64,000 nt of DNA, from the NCBI RefSeq assembly GCF_004359215.1, contig NC_090610.1, positions 3,963,009 to 4,027,008 on the forward strand. Direction: 5' to 3'. A model generated the notes under the pieces. That model was not told where the DNA came from and did not search any database. It saw only the letters and a program-made list of their open reading frames with translations. Positions 9,302 through 19,585 of the stretch are shown in pieces. The DNA is from Bremia lactucae (Eukaryota > Oomycota > Peronosporomycetes > Peronosporales > Peronosporaceae). Every line of letters starts with the position of its first letter. Position 1 is the stretch's first letter. The position numbers and the translations under genes are program-made.

Positions 9302-10330
9302 TGTCTATCCTTGGCGTAAGTTGAACGGATTAATTCAGGAATAGGCGACATGATAGTCGTTAAATAAGAGTGCTCATAATCCGGCCTGCGTGATGACGCA
9401 TCGACCAAAGCATTCTGCTTGCCGGGTTTATACTTCACCTTGAAGTTGTATTCTGCAATAAAGTATAGCCATCGGGCCATTCGGGCGACTTAGTCGCCGT
9501 GCGTAACGACGCGTGATCTGTATAAGTCACAAACGGCTTAGAGCCGAGCAGATGAACTCTGAATTTGACGAGAGCAAACTTCATAGCAAGTAACTCTTTG
9601 CAATGAACTGGATAGTTCTTTTCCGCAGCTTTAAGCTGTTAAGACTCGAACCCAATAACACGTTCATGCCCAACAACATCTGTTTGTAACAGAGCACTGC
9701 CAATGACAAAATCTGATGCGCCACAGACGACACTGAAAGGCCAATTTGGGTTTGGCAGTGCCAGAATCGGGGCATGGATAAGACTTTCCTTAACTGCTCG
9801 AAAAGCATTATTTTGGCGCTAGTCCAGCACCATTCTGTATCCATTTTAAGGAGATTAGATAATGGTCTAGCCATAATAGCGTAAGTTTCGCTATATTTGT
9901 GTAAATAATTGGCAAGACCCAACCACTTACGCAAATCCTTTTGGTTTTTAGTAACCGGCCAATCTACTATGGCTTTTACCTAAGCGGGATCCGCTCTAAG
10001 GCCTCGCTTTCCAATGAAGCATCCTAAAAAAGGAATTTCGTCTGCGCCAAAAATGCATTTAGATGCATTGGCATACAATTTGTTTGTGCGCATGCACTCG
10101 AGCACTGCTCGCAAATGGTCTAAATGGTTTTCCATATCCGACCGACCCTGCTCCGCACGACTATGGACAAAAATGTCATCGAAATAAGTCTGTGCATAAC
10201 CTCGATGAGGGCGAAACAGTTGCGTCACTAGACGATTAAATGTTGCCGGGGCGTTGGAAAGCCCTTGTGGCATAACCAGCCACTCCCATAACATGCCGCT
10301 TGGGGTGCTAACCGCTGTAAGCGGGATATC
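9290..10330 (-). pseudogene. Reverse transcriptase C-terminal part and RNase H of element A
   Basis: Next to the gap the frame reads ...STPSGMLWEWLVMPQGLSNAPATFNRL and then TYFDDIFVHSR, the reverse transcriptase active-site motif FDD. It continues with the connection domain (KCIFGADEIPFLGCFIGKRG) and then, after a stop and shifts, RNase H-like sequence (LRKWLGLANYLHKYSETYAI). This is the least damaged reverse transcriptase of the family I copies here. The 117-codon stretch at 9581-9934 is identical in protein to the corresponding parts of B and C. Confidence 0.88.
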
Positions 10331-11009
10331 NNNNNNNNNNNNNNNNNNNNNNNNNNNNNNNNNNNNNNNNNNNNNNNNNNNNNNNNNNNNNNNNNNNNNN
10401 NNNNNNNNNNNNNNNNNNNNNNNNNNNNNNNNNNNNNNNNNNNNNNNNNNNNNNNNNNNNNNNNNNNNNNNNNNNNNNNNNNNNNNNNNNNNNNNNNNNN
10501 NNNNNNNNNNNNNNNNNNNNNNNNNNNNNNNNNNNNNNNNNNNNNNNNNNNNNNNNNNNNNNNNNNNNNNNNNNNNNNNNNNNNNNNNNNNNNNNNNNNN
10601 NNNNNNNNNNNNNNNNNNNNNNNNNNNNNNNNNNNNNNNNNNNNNNNNNNNNNNNNNNNNNNNNNNNNNNNNNNNNNNNNNNNNNNNNNNNNNNNNNNNN
10701 NNNNNNNNNNNNNNNNNNNNNNNNNNNNNNNNNNNNNNNNNNNNNNNNNNNNNNNNNNNNNNNNNNNNNNNNNNNNNNNNNNNNNNNNNNNNNNNNNNNN
10801 NNNNNNNNNNNNNNNNNNNNNNNNNNNNNNNNNNNNNNNNNNNNNNNNNNNNNNNNNNNNNNNNNNNNNNNNNNNNNNNNNNNNNNNNNNNNNNNNNNNN
10901 NNNNNNNNNNNNNNNNNNNNNNNNNNNNNNNNNNNNNNNNNNNNNNNNNNNNNNNNNNNNNNNNNNNNNNNNNNNNNNNNNNNNNNNNNNNNNNNNNNNN
11001 NNNNNNNNN
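10331..11009. other. Assembly gap (679 N)
   Basis: Undetermined bases that cover the N-terminal part of reverse transcriptase and part of the linker of element A. Confidence 0.99.
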
Positions 11010-11613
11010 ATTTCCAAGCGTATGTACTTGCTCACTCTTATCACTTTGTGAGGGTATACGCGCTTCGTGTGCATCCTGTCTTGGAGTGGAGACAATACGC
11101 CTCTTAGAGGCCGGGACATTCACGTCCCCAGATTTTCCAGCCTGTATTGGTTCTATAAAAGACATGGTGTCTAATTTGACATCCGACAAGGAGTTAGGTA
11201 ACTCAACTTCCTTATCCAGCGAATGTTTACTTGTCGCTTCACGTGCATTAGGAGGTTTTGACTCAAAATGCCCGGGCGAACCGCCGATAGTGTCACTATT
11301 GACACTCAGTATGGTGTCACCTCGGCTGACCATGCTCGGTGGACTTAGACGTGCCACTCCACGTATCTCAGGGATATTCCACCCTTGAGATCCTAGCGAA
11401 CCGCCAACAGTGTCACTACTGACACTCAGCATGATACCACCTCGGCCGATCATACTCGGTGGACTTAACGTGCCACTCCACGTATCTCAGGAATATTGCA
11501 TCTTGATGATTCGGCCTTAGGCCAACAATGCCTTCAGCATTTAGTGAATCATTATTGTAACGAGTGTCACTCGACGGAGTACGTGCCGTTCCACTTATTT
11601 CTGCTGAGTCGGG
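11010..11613 (-). pseudogene. pol linker with two ~119-bp repeats, element A
   Basis: This region joins protease to reverse transcriptase. On the minus strand it encodes a low-complexity Ser/Gly/Pro/Lys-rich linker with two copies of a ~40-residue repeat (SVSSDTVGGSLG / SVNSDTIGGSPG) at about 11280-11510. The same repeats occur in B (23363-23597), C and D. Confidence 0.75.
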
Positions 11614-12100
11614 CTAAGATTTAATGTTTTGAACATTAGAATTTATTAACTCAGACATGCCAATGTCTAAAGCACTGACAAATTCATTCAATGATCCGCG
11701 CCAATAGCGCTTTTGTTGCCTAGAAAAGGTGGGTTCATGACTCGCCAAAACTTTGCTAGGAGAATCGCGCGTGGCGCCTAAGGTCTTAGACCTCCCATCG
11801 ATCCATGGCTCATGGTGTTCTAACCAGGCCATACCAAGGATGAGATCATATCTCGAATCCAAATCAAGGACGAGGCAGCGTTCCATACTGTCAAAGTCCA
11901 GAAACTTTATACCTAAGTTCAATGGAACTTTGGGAACAGTGACACGAGTCCCATTCGCTAAGCGAACAGTGATCGTATCAACTTCATGTGCTTTAAGCGC
12001 CTCACCGTATTGTTGACTTCCTTTAAGAGAAAGGGTCGAGCATAATTGCAAGACGCTCCTGAGTCAATTAAAATTGACCACGGCTTATCAAAGCCCTTTA
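11614..12100 (-). pseudogene. Retropepsin-like protease of element A
   Basis: The catalytic motif LIDSGASCNYA is near 12060-12085, followed after a frameshift by VRLANGTRVTVPKVPLNLG and DLILGMAWLEHHEPWID, the flap and ILGM-W-L region of Ty3/gypsy proteases. The shift next to the active site is shared with B and C. Confidence 0.8.
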
Positions 12101-12211
12101 CAGTCGCCAGGCTTGTACTCTCGCCCCGTGCTATTGAGCACCGAGCTAATTGGGGCTAGGTACTGTTTATTCTCACCTCCTGGAGACTCAACAAAGCCTA
12201 GGTCTTCCCCA

Positions 12212-13226
12212 TTAGGGCGCCCCGCACCTAATGGGTATCGACGTTTTCCCGCGCCGTACCAGATCTATGGTATAGGTCGGAGTTGGAGCTCTTTCGAGCT
12301 TTACGCGAATTTCGAAGAGGGCAGGCAGGGCGTAAATATTTCGTACTTCCGCACATATAACATCTACGGATGGTCTTATGCTCTTCCACAGCTTGAAGAG
12401 CCTCTTCTCCTCCCTCAACGAGGCTTAAATCCATAGGTTCCGCTCTATTAGACGGAACCCATGTGCTCGAAGAGCTTGTTCGGTAGACATGCGTGCTAAC
12501 GCGAGCAGACTAAATGTTAAACTCGGCGCGTAGCGCTGTGGCAACTGCCTCTTCGAACGTAGCCGGATGAGATCGGAACAATTACGTCCAGGCAACGCCC
12601 TCATTGAGATCCCCATAAAGATGGTAACTACAATTGCTTCTTGCAACGGGTCTTAATGCATAAAACAATGAGAGTTCTTAACTCCTGGACAAAGTCCCCT
12701 AGGGTTCTTTTACCCTGTCTAGTTGCTAGGAGCCGTGCTCGCATGCGAAAAGCCTGATCAGGCGGTGCAAACATGCTCGTCATTTGCTGTTTCAGCGAAT
12801 CCCATGAGGGAAAGCGTCGTTTATGGACGTGCTGCACGATAGTGCCCACTCCATGGCTCTACCTCCAAGTTTGGAAATGGCCATAGCCACCTTTTGCCGT
12901 TCTGTTAAGAACAAGGCGGAATCAATGGACATTTCCATCTGCCTAATCCAAGAAGGGGGATTTTCTCCCTCTTTTCCCTCAAATGTCTTCACATTTACAG
13001 TTAGAGGGCGAGCCCTCGGCTCTGAGTCAGGTACAGAGATGTACCGGGTTGGCATAGATGCCGCTAAATGGTCCTGTACCTGACCGATCAGGGAGGCTTC
13101 GTACCGCCTGAAGGCTTCAAGCCTTGAATGCAGGACCTCTGGTCCCTGAGAGATAATAAATTCCACGTGCTCAAGCCCGAAAAAGGTTTTGAGCTTGTCA
13201 CAAGCGGCGCGTTGCGCTTCTGACAA
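12212..13226 (-). pseudogene. gag of element A, start codon lost and frameshifted
   Basis: The capsid-like region reads [40 protein letters not shown] and, after a frameshift, [20 protein letters not shown] and RTLGDFVQEL. The C-terminal zinc knuckle is CYMCGSTKYLRPAC, with Tyr in place of the usual His. Where D and C have an ATG (MEEV...), A has ACG followed by a TAG. The frameshift after SINDAFP is shared with B and C but absent from D. Confidence 0.88.
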
Positions 13227-13294
13227 TTCTAAAACCTCGTGAGAAATTAGTCTTGTAAAGACTCAGGCGTAGTTTGACTACGAGTGCTACCAGG

Positions 13295-13768
13295 TGTAGC
13301 GGGGCTACCTCGCTTCTAAAGTCAGAGGAAGACTTTCAGACTCAGAGAGTCACTTAGTTCTAATGAACTAATGGGTTTTACAACTCAGCGAGTCGTACAA
13401 GCTATTAAAGGTTAAGAAATACTAGTTCAAGGGATTCAGGGGTTCGTAGAACCGAGTGGCAACTAGTGCTCAAGAGGATGTACCTTAGAAAGGTTTCTAT
13501 CTCTTACCGATCAATGCGCAAGCCTTAGGAAGGCACTCAACGCTTTAAGATTAAAAGGGGAACTGCACTTTATTTAATTATTTAAATCTAAAAACCTTAC
13601 CTAGCTAATTAAAAAATAAATTTTGGCCGCCAGATTTATATCTACATTTATTACCCATAATAAATGGGATTTAAGTAACTAACTATTTTAAAATTATATA
13701 AAGGGTATTCACCCATAAAGTAAATGTACCACAACAAAGGTTCTCCAACCGATGTGTGCCCCATTACA
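13295..13768 (-). repeat. 5' LTR of element A
   Basis: 474 bp, TGTAATGGGG...GCTACA on the minus strand. The primer-binding site TGGTAGCACTCGTAGTC starts two bases inside the LTR end (13276-13292). One arm of the LTR hairpin is lost here. Confidence 0.9.
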
Positions 13769-14093
13769 GAAAGCAAATATTCAATGTTATTCAGAGGTTT
13801 TGAGAGGAATTTCAGATGATATATTGCCTCTTGGCAAATTGACTTACACGATTTTTACGAAAGGTAAAGACGTTAGTATAATTTATCGTAAAGGTAACAT
13901 TTCGGCTGTAACGTTTCAATGGTGTGGTACACACTAGGGGTAATATGTTTAGTTTATATTGTTAAAATCATTTACGACTTTTTCATTTTGTGGGTTACAA
14001 ACGTTTCAGCCACCTGAAAAGAGATCTGGTGACAGGTTTACATTAGGTAGCTGTAAAAAAAGGTTTAATTTATAATATAAACAAAGCTCATTT
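13769..14093. other. Unique spacer between elements A and II
   Basis: 325 bp not seen elsewhere in the window. A short plus-strand frame (about 13758-13937) reads protein-like (SDDILPLGKLTYTIFTKGKD) and may be a scrap of a former gene, but nothing else supports it. It ends in CATTT, the left target duplication of the next element. Confidence 0.45.
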
Positions 14094-14588
14094 TGTAACG
14101 GGCTTAAGTTTCCCAAAGTTACACAATCCTCGTTAAGAACACTTTGTGTACTCAAGGGAAATGGTCAATTACTTAAGTGATGTAATTGTACCTACCACTT
14201 AGGTGTGATTCACATTGTGAACCCACTTTTGTGTATGCGATGACCCTGTGGGCATTCACATTAGCGGGGACTATGGCTAGCGTCATTTGTTACGCGAGGT
14301 ATTCAGAAAGATACGCTCGCAATATATATCAGTGTTCATCTACAAAGATGGCATTTTAGGATTGGTTGAGTATAGAAATTTATATTTGATACGATTAAAT
14401 ATATATCAGTCAGAAAACTATTCCCTAGTTCACAAGTATGCACGTGGAGAGGGATTTCGCTCTTGTGACGTCACATAAACTAAAAAATTTAGTTCGTTGG
14501 GTTAGGTCGCTTAGACGCCCACCAACATCCTCACTCTACGTGAGAGAAGACGGTCGAACCGCTTCCTCGCTGTGCTAAGGCGCCTACA
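14094..14588 (+). repeat. 5' LTR of F2 (family II)
   Basis: 495 bp, TGTAACGGGC...CGCCTACA, followed after CT by the primer-binding site TGGTAGCACTGGAAATCC. Confidence 0.9.
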
Positions 14589-14639
14589 CTTGGTAGCACT
14601 GGAAATCCTTCCCACGGTCCGTATCTCTGAGCGTGTACA

Positions 14640-15560
14640 TGAGGATGAGCCTCAATTTCGATTGGTCTCAAGTCCCCATTTCCCCATCTCTCTGATCATC
14701 GTCGGAAGTCTGCTGAGCACATGGCGCAGGGACTTGGATAACTAGCCCTGGCCAGGCTCTTGAGTAGTCCGCCTGAGCAACATGTTGCTCAGTTGGAGCA
14801 GTTTGACGTGTTCGTGCTCGGACAGCGAAGGGTCGCGTCCGAGGCACAAAGCCATGCTGCGGCAAAGTCCGTCACCTAGACTCAGGATGAGCTGAGGCGT
14901 GAGCAGGCTTGGAACAAGGCTCTCAACAGGACTACTGAGATGCTGTCCGCCCGGCCGCATCAGCCGAGGCCTATTTGGACCCGCCCAAGTTCGATGAAGC
15001 TGCAGCGCACACGATTGTTCGCTGGATGGGTAGCCGTGGAGCAATGCGGTGTGGCGCAGCTCATCGGGGACGACAATCGGATGGTGTCGTACGCCATATC
15101 TCATTTGCGCCGTAAGGCCTCAGTGTGCGTACTCGGCGTTTATGGCGGACGGCAAGGTGTTCCTTTCATGAGCGATCTTAGTCAACGAGGGTTTATTCAG
15201 GCGTGCCTCTTTGGGGCGCGAAATGCGAAGCAATCTCTGCAAGAATATGTGCAGGAGATGCGCTCGCTGTTGGCTTTTATTACCGTAGGTCCGATTTCGG
15301 AGCACATTAAGGTGCCCACTTTAATGAACGGGCTACGGCACGGTTGATCACGATATGCTCTTTTTCGAAAGGTTTCGTCGACGATGTAAGAGGCAATCCA
15401 AATTGCCTTAGTTGAAGAGCAATCCTACAACAGTGCCTCGGCGACAGCTTGATATAAGCCGTCGGCCAGAGGTCCGATGTCACTCCCAAGAGGACTCCCT
15501 TCCCAAAAAGCGGTAACAAGAACCAGCGTGCGAGATGCATGAGTTCTACATTGACCACTG
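14640..15560 (+). pseudogene. gag of F2
   Basis: Capsid-like sequence is spread over several frames: LGQRRVASEAQSHAA, then WVAVEQCGVAQLIGDD, MVSYAISHLRRKA and QSLQEYVQEMRSLLAFI (the part from 14940 is open for 135 codons). The same gag is present in the fragment at 44852-45620. The start and zinc knuckle are not recognisable. Confidence 0.7.
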
Positions 15561-16413
15561 AGGTGTTAGGAAATGCAGGAGCGCAGTAGGGGTGAAATGC
15601 CCCACAAAGGAGGACTTTAAAGCTACCCCTGACTTCAGAGTTATCAAAGAAATCGGATGCAAAGTTCCTGAGGTCTCGAAATAACGAACCTTAACCCTGC
15701 TGCTCTATAGCGCTCGCCAGCTCGTGGAGATTGGGGTAGTGAAATAGACGATGACAAGAAGTCATTCATCCGAATGTCTACAGAGCCAAAAGCCAGTGGC
15801 AGTAGACGGCAAGCTGACAGGAAGGGAAGCGTCGCATGAGCTGGCACAGTGCCTAGAGGCAGGTGCGGTCGGAAGGGGTGCGTTAGCCAAGAGAGCAATG
15901 GCTTCCGCTTCCCAGTCAAAGGTCGTGGTGACTCGAAGAACGAGCTTTGATCGTTTCAACACATTAGGACGATCAAAGGCACGTCAAAACGAGTGACGTT
16001 AGGATCAGTCCCGATAGAAAAGGACAAGCCTTTGAACGAGGAGTTCAAGGCCGTCGAGGACATAAATTGCAGAGGCATCCTCATTTGAGGTGCTCCGGCA
16101 AATTTTTATCTCTGCCGAGGAGATAGTAAAACTCACAGGGAGGTTTGGGATCTGTTCCTTGCCGAATTAAAGAAAGAAAAGATCCAAGAAATAGCCGCAC
16201 CACTCCTAAAAGAGAACTTGGTGGAACTGTTGCTCATCGTTCACAATGGACGAGAGCGTCCTAGAAACGGACAGATGAAACGATTCACCTGCTGAAGGCC
16301 TCCCAGCCTTGAGCTGGTCACACAATACTTGGTGCCAGGTTCTAGATCAGTTTCGTGCCCGATGCCTCTATCGGCAGGCAGGTGGCTCGACACTTCTTCT
16401 GGGAACATATGGC
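15561..16413 (+). other. Degraded gag-protease segment of F2
   Basis: Lies where protease and the pol linker should be. No DSG or DTG protease motif could be found in any frame; stops are frequent. Confidence 0.45.
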
Positions 16414-16560
16414 GATGTTTCCATAAAATCTTAAATGACAGCCTGCTTTTGATGTTTACACAGAATCATTAAAGACAACCTGGTTTTGATGTTTCCACAG
16501 AATCATTAAAGACAGCCTGGTTTTGATGTTTCCACAAAACCTTAAAGACAGCCTATTTTC
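16414..16560 (+). repeat. Tandem repeat, 37 bp x 4
   Basis: Four consecutive 37-bp units, each starting GATGTTT and ending CCTGGTTTT or a close variant. It lies just upstream of the reverse transcriptase of F2. The unit is not a multiple of three and no frame stays open through it. Confidence 0.9.
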
Positions 16561-16579
16561 TTAAGATTTCATGGAAATA

Positions 16580-17183
16580 TTACGATAATAGTGCCGAGCC
16601 GCCTACCATCAAATAGGGACATCGAGCACCAAATTGATTTGGAACCTGGTACCAAATCAAGTGTGACCAGGCAATGGCCGTTGCCGAAAGAACAACTCGA
16701 TTATATCGACGAGTTTTTCGACAAACGAGCCAAGGCGGAACATGTCCGTGATTGTAAATCTTTTCGCTGCAGGCCGATCTTTGTGTGCGTAAATTCACAG
16801 GTAGATGGCGCATGGTTTATGCTTACAGTAAGCTGAACACGGCAACCATACGGCGCAAACGCCGATCCCTCGAAAAGATGTTCTGTTGAACTCCACGAGA
16901 AAGTCAACTTTCTTTTACGCGTTGGACGTAAAAAATGGCTACTATCAGGTACTCATAAGAGAGTCCGAAGCAGCTGAAACTGCAGTTAGTACCCCAAGTC
17001 GTATGATTTATGGAATGGCTTGTGATGCCTCAAGGTACCGGCGACATTCAACCAAGTGGCGGCTCACGTGATGCGTCAGCACCGTGCCTACGCAACCCAT
17101 TACTTTGACGATGTATTCGTGCATAGTAAGGCCGAGGACGGGCTGAGCGAAATAGAGTCACACAAGCGTCATTTAGACGGCTA
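16580..17183 (+). pseudogene. Reverse transcriptase of F2, fragmentary
   Basis: Motifs in order across frames: GRWRMVYAYSKLNTATI, then FFYALDVKNGYYQVLI (the first catalytic Asp region), then TPSRMIYGM, and HRAYATHYFDDVFVHSK with the FDD core. At least two frameshifts separate them. Sequence past 17183 to 17700 has no recognisable RNase H or integrase core. Confidence 0.85.
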
Positions 17184-17702
17184 GTGAGACACCACTCTAT
17201 ATAAATGGACTGTGCCATATTCGAACGCCAGTCTCGTTTGTGCCAGCCCGAGTCTTAGTGGGGGAGGGCACCTCACTATGATCGGTGCGAAAGAGGGACA
17301 AAGTTTCGTCAATATGACGATGACCCGCGAGGGTATTATGGGGTCAAAGACAAAAACTTGCCCTAGTGACCCTGCCGGTTTGGCAGTGGTCAGTATGGAG
17401 TCACGGCAAGGAATGCATGTGCTCCAAAATAATAACGTCGTTTCCTCAATATCATTTACATCCTATGACTGAACTCTCGGTGGTGTCGTAGGCGAGTTAG
17501 ATGCTAAAAGCGTGAGCGATAAGCCATTACACGAAATGTCCGTGACGCGATGGCAAGCCACAGGACAAGCAAAAAAACTTCTGCTGACCGAAATGGTCGC
17601 AAAAACAATAAATGCTCTAGTGTTGGATACAAAGTACAGTTAAGTACGGCAACTCTACCTAAAATTTAAATTTTTGTACTACTTGGAAGTACTACGAAAT
17701 TA

Positions 17703-18373
17703 TTGCCGCGTTACATTGGGCCATTTGTTGTGGTTGAGGAGGTTGGAGACCTAAATTATAGGCTCACCCTCCCGCCATACATGAAGACGCACCCCGTGTT
17801 TTACGTGAGTCGGCTCAAACGTTATGTAGCCCCAAATGCGGCCACATATCCCCAGCATGCGGTGAAGAGTAGAGAGGCGAAAGACTTGACTCCGAACTCC
17901 TCTTCCCATGAAAACGTAAAGGACTTGAAGAGCGAGGGATACCACGCGCGTAATGCTGGTTCTCAACATCAATTTCTTCAAGGCGTCTGTCCGAAGTTCA
18001 GGCGCTTATAACCCTGACGATCCTTCGCGCGGACATCAAGAAGATCCGCGGTAAGTCGTAAGACTTGACCCTCGAGACTCTAGATACGTCGGCAGCGCTT
18101 ACTGAACGGACGAAGGTAAGGTTGCCGCAAGTAGGTGGGCGAATTCACTCCTATCAGGCGCCGCCTCCACTGATGGATGCAAGTGGGAATCAACGCCTCC
18201 TTGTTAAAAGGTTGCTTGCCCACCGCTCCGTGACGCAAAAGTATCAAGTCCTCGTCCAGTGGAGAGGTAACCCGAAGATTTTCGACTCTTGGGACGCGAT
18301 CGATACTCTACGTATTGATATGCCCGGCTTGGTGTCTACATATGAAAAGGCAGACACCAAGCCGGACACATAA
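17703..18373 (+). pseudogene. Integrase C-terminal domain and chromodomain of F2
   Basis: RYIGPFVVVEEVGDLNYRL and HPVFYVSRLKRYV are the conserved GPF/Y-type C-terminal module of chromovirus integrases. A second open stretch (18065-18373) has a chromodomain-like core LLVKRLLAHRSVTQKYQVLV and WRGNPKIFDSWDAID. Such domains direct insertion to marked chromatin; the role here is inferred from the family. Confidence 0.8.
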
Positions 18374-18399
18374 ACACGCTCCTATGAAAAGGAGCACCA

Positions 18400-19305
18400 G
18401 CTGAGACCTCTCCGATAGTCTCAAATGGACTAGCACGAGTAGCGTAGTGCGAAGGCACAGGGCCCATGATTTCTTTCACATGCAAGCGGGCGATTTTAAT
18501 TCGCTGCGTTTCACCGCATCGTAATGCGGTTGAAAGCGGCGCGTAAATTCCACCTTGTATTGGCGTGCGTTTCATTTAAACGCAACACGACCAGAATCGG
18601 GGATATACGTCCAAGCTATTTTCTGAGCCTTCCAAGAATGATGGACGCGATAATAAATATGAGCGTCTACAATAGCGCGCTCTAGGAGAGACGCTCTCGG
18701 CCCTCTAGCACGAGGCCACTAAGTAGGAGGGGGCATGAGTAGTACGCCACCTTTCACATAGCCATGTTCGTTACGACTGGCTAGTGACACGGACTGAGCA
18801 CGTTCACGTGTCGTCGGCGGAGCTTTAGGCTCAGGCTCCTCTACGTCAGAACTATTATGGATAATGGTCTGAGCATAAGACGATGAGGTTTCATTCAACG
18901 GAGAAGCATCTGCATTTCTACGAGCAGTGCTCTCATTCATGGTCGCTGCGCTAGCCAGCGCAGACGACGACAGCATTAGTAAATGTTATTATCTCAAAAA
19001 TTGGATGAGATGGGAGACGATTGGATGGGAGTAAAAGCGCCACCACGCTCCTCATCACCACTACGCGGAGAAAGAGTCGACTTATTGTAATCGACAACAA
19101 GCGACAGATCTACATCCGCACTGCGTAAGTGGGATGGGTCCTTAAGCCCAGTTAACGCGACAGCAGTAGTAGCTGTCAGCGTTTCAACTGAGGCACTAGG
19201 CACCGGCGGCATGCAAACGCGGCGCGAGCGCTTCGCGCGTGGTTGAGTGGGTGTCTTTTCAGACGACCTACCAGCTTTGCTCCTTTTAGATGGCATGTTC
19301 TGCAC
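18400..19305 (-). pseudogene. Antisense accessory ORF of family II element
   Basis: Opposite to gag-pol, between chromodomain and 3' LTR. An ATG at 19305 opens a 103-codon basic, Ser/Thr/Pro-rich stretch with two nuclear-localisation-like clusters (PSKRSKAGR, RAKRSRR). After a shift, an 85-codon acidic and Ser-rich stretch follows (18976-18719). The same frame continues through a TAG with protein-like sequence to about 18400 (RAIVDAHIYYRVHHSWKAQK, then YKVEFTRRFQPHYD). The whole is about 300 codons with at least three interruptions. No family is recognised. Its position and size parallel the antisense frame of family I; similarity between the two is too faint to claim homology. Confidence 0.5.
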
Positions 19306-19425
19306 CGTGTGGACACAGGCAGCAACAGAGAATGAGAGGAACTCAGCGGCGCGTAAAGCAGCTCGCTGTTCTTTGGTCCTCTTTGACGAATTTGCAAAAG
19401 GTAAATTCGTTCCCGAAGGGGATGG

Positions 19426-19585
19426 TGTAACGGGCTAAAGTTGCCCCTATGTTGCAAAATCCCCGTTTAGTACACAAAGTGTACTGAACGGGATGGTCAA
19501 TTACTTAAGTGATGTATTTACCACTTGAGTGTGATTCACGTTGTGAACCGCAGAAAGTGGCCGCATTAAGACGTGCCCGCCTACA
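19426..19585 (+). repeat. 3' LTR of F2, internally deleted
   Basis: 160 bp: about the first 125 and last 30 bases of the family II LTR, with the middle missing. The polypurine tract GAAGGGGATGG sits at 19415-19425. The CATTT outside it proves it is the true element end. Confidence 0.88.

Larger units (their letters stand above)
6409..13768 (-). mobile_element. Retroelement A: Ty3/gypsy chromovirus-like element, family I
   Basis: A 7.36 kb element on the minus strand with LTRs at both ends, in the order gag, protease, repeat-bearing linker, reverse transcriptase, RNase H, integrase, chromodomain. A plus-strand (antisense) reading frame lies between the chromodomain and the 3' LTR. The 679-bp gap removes most of the reverse transcriptase. 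gag has lost its start codon and is frameshifted, and the integrase core is deleted, so the copy is dead. The outer flanks (TGACA left, GAAAG right) do not form a target duplication, so the ends may have recombined. Confidence 0.9.
14094..19585 (+). mobile_element. Retroelement F2: complete but decayed Ty3/gypsy insertion, family II
   Basis: Family II LTRs lie at 14094-14588 and 19426-19585, and the direct repeat CATTT sits immediately outside both (14089-14093 and 19586-19590), a perfect 5-bp target duplication. Inside are gag, a 37-bp tandem repeat, reverse transcriptase with YFDDVFVHS, an integrase C-terminus and a chromodomain, all broken, plus a minus-strand reading frame before the polypurine tract. 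The catalytic integrase core is absent. Confidence 0.9.

Noticed and set aside
10254..11051. Long frame across undetermined bases
   Set aside because: Most of it is N; no evidence of coding on that strand.
12074..12436. 120-codon plus-strand frame over gag-protease of A, repeated in B and C
   Set aside because: It is antisense to gag; the sense strand shows clear zinc knuckle and protease motifs, and the copies are simply nearly identical DNA.
13758..13937. Small protein-like frame between A and F2
   Set aside because: Too short, no family features, no second copy for comparison; noted only as a possible scrap.
16580..16813. Minus-strand frame over the reverse transcriptase of F2
   Set aside because: Antisense shadow; the plus strand has ordered reverse transcriptase motifs.
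18400..19305. Homology between the antisense ORFs of families I and II
   Set aside because: Only a faint resemblance (RKLRFDF versus RQYKVEF with similar spacing); not enough to claim common origin, so only the parallel position is reported.
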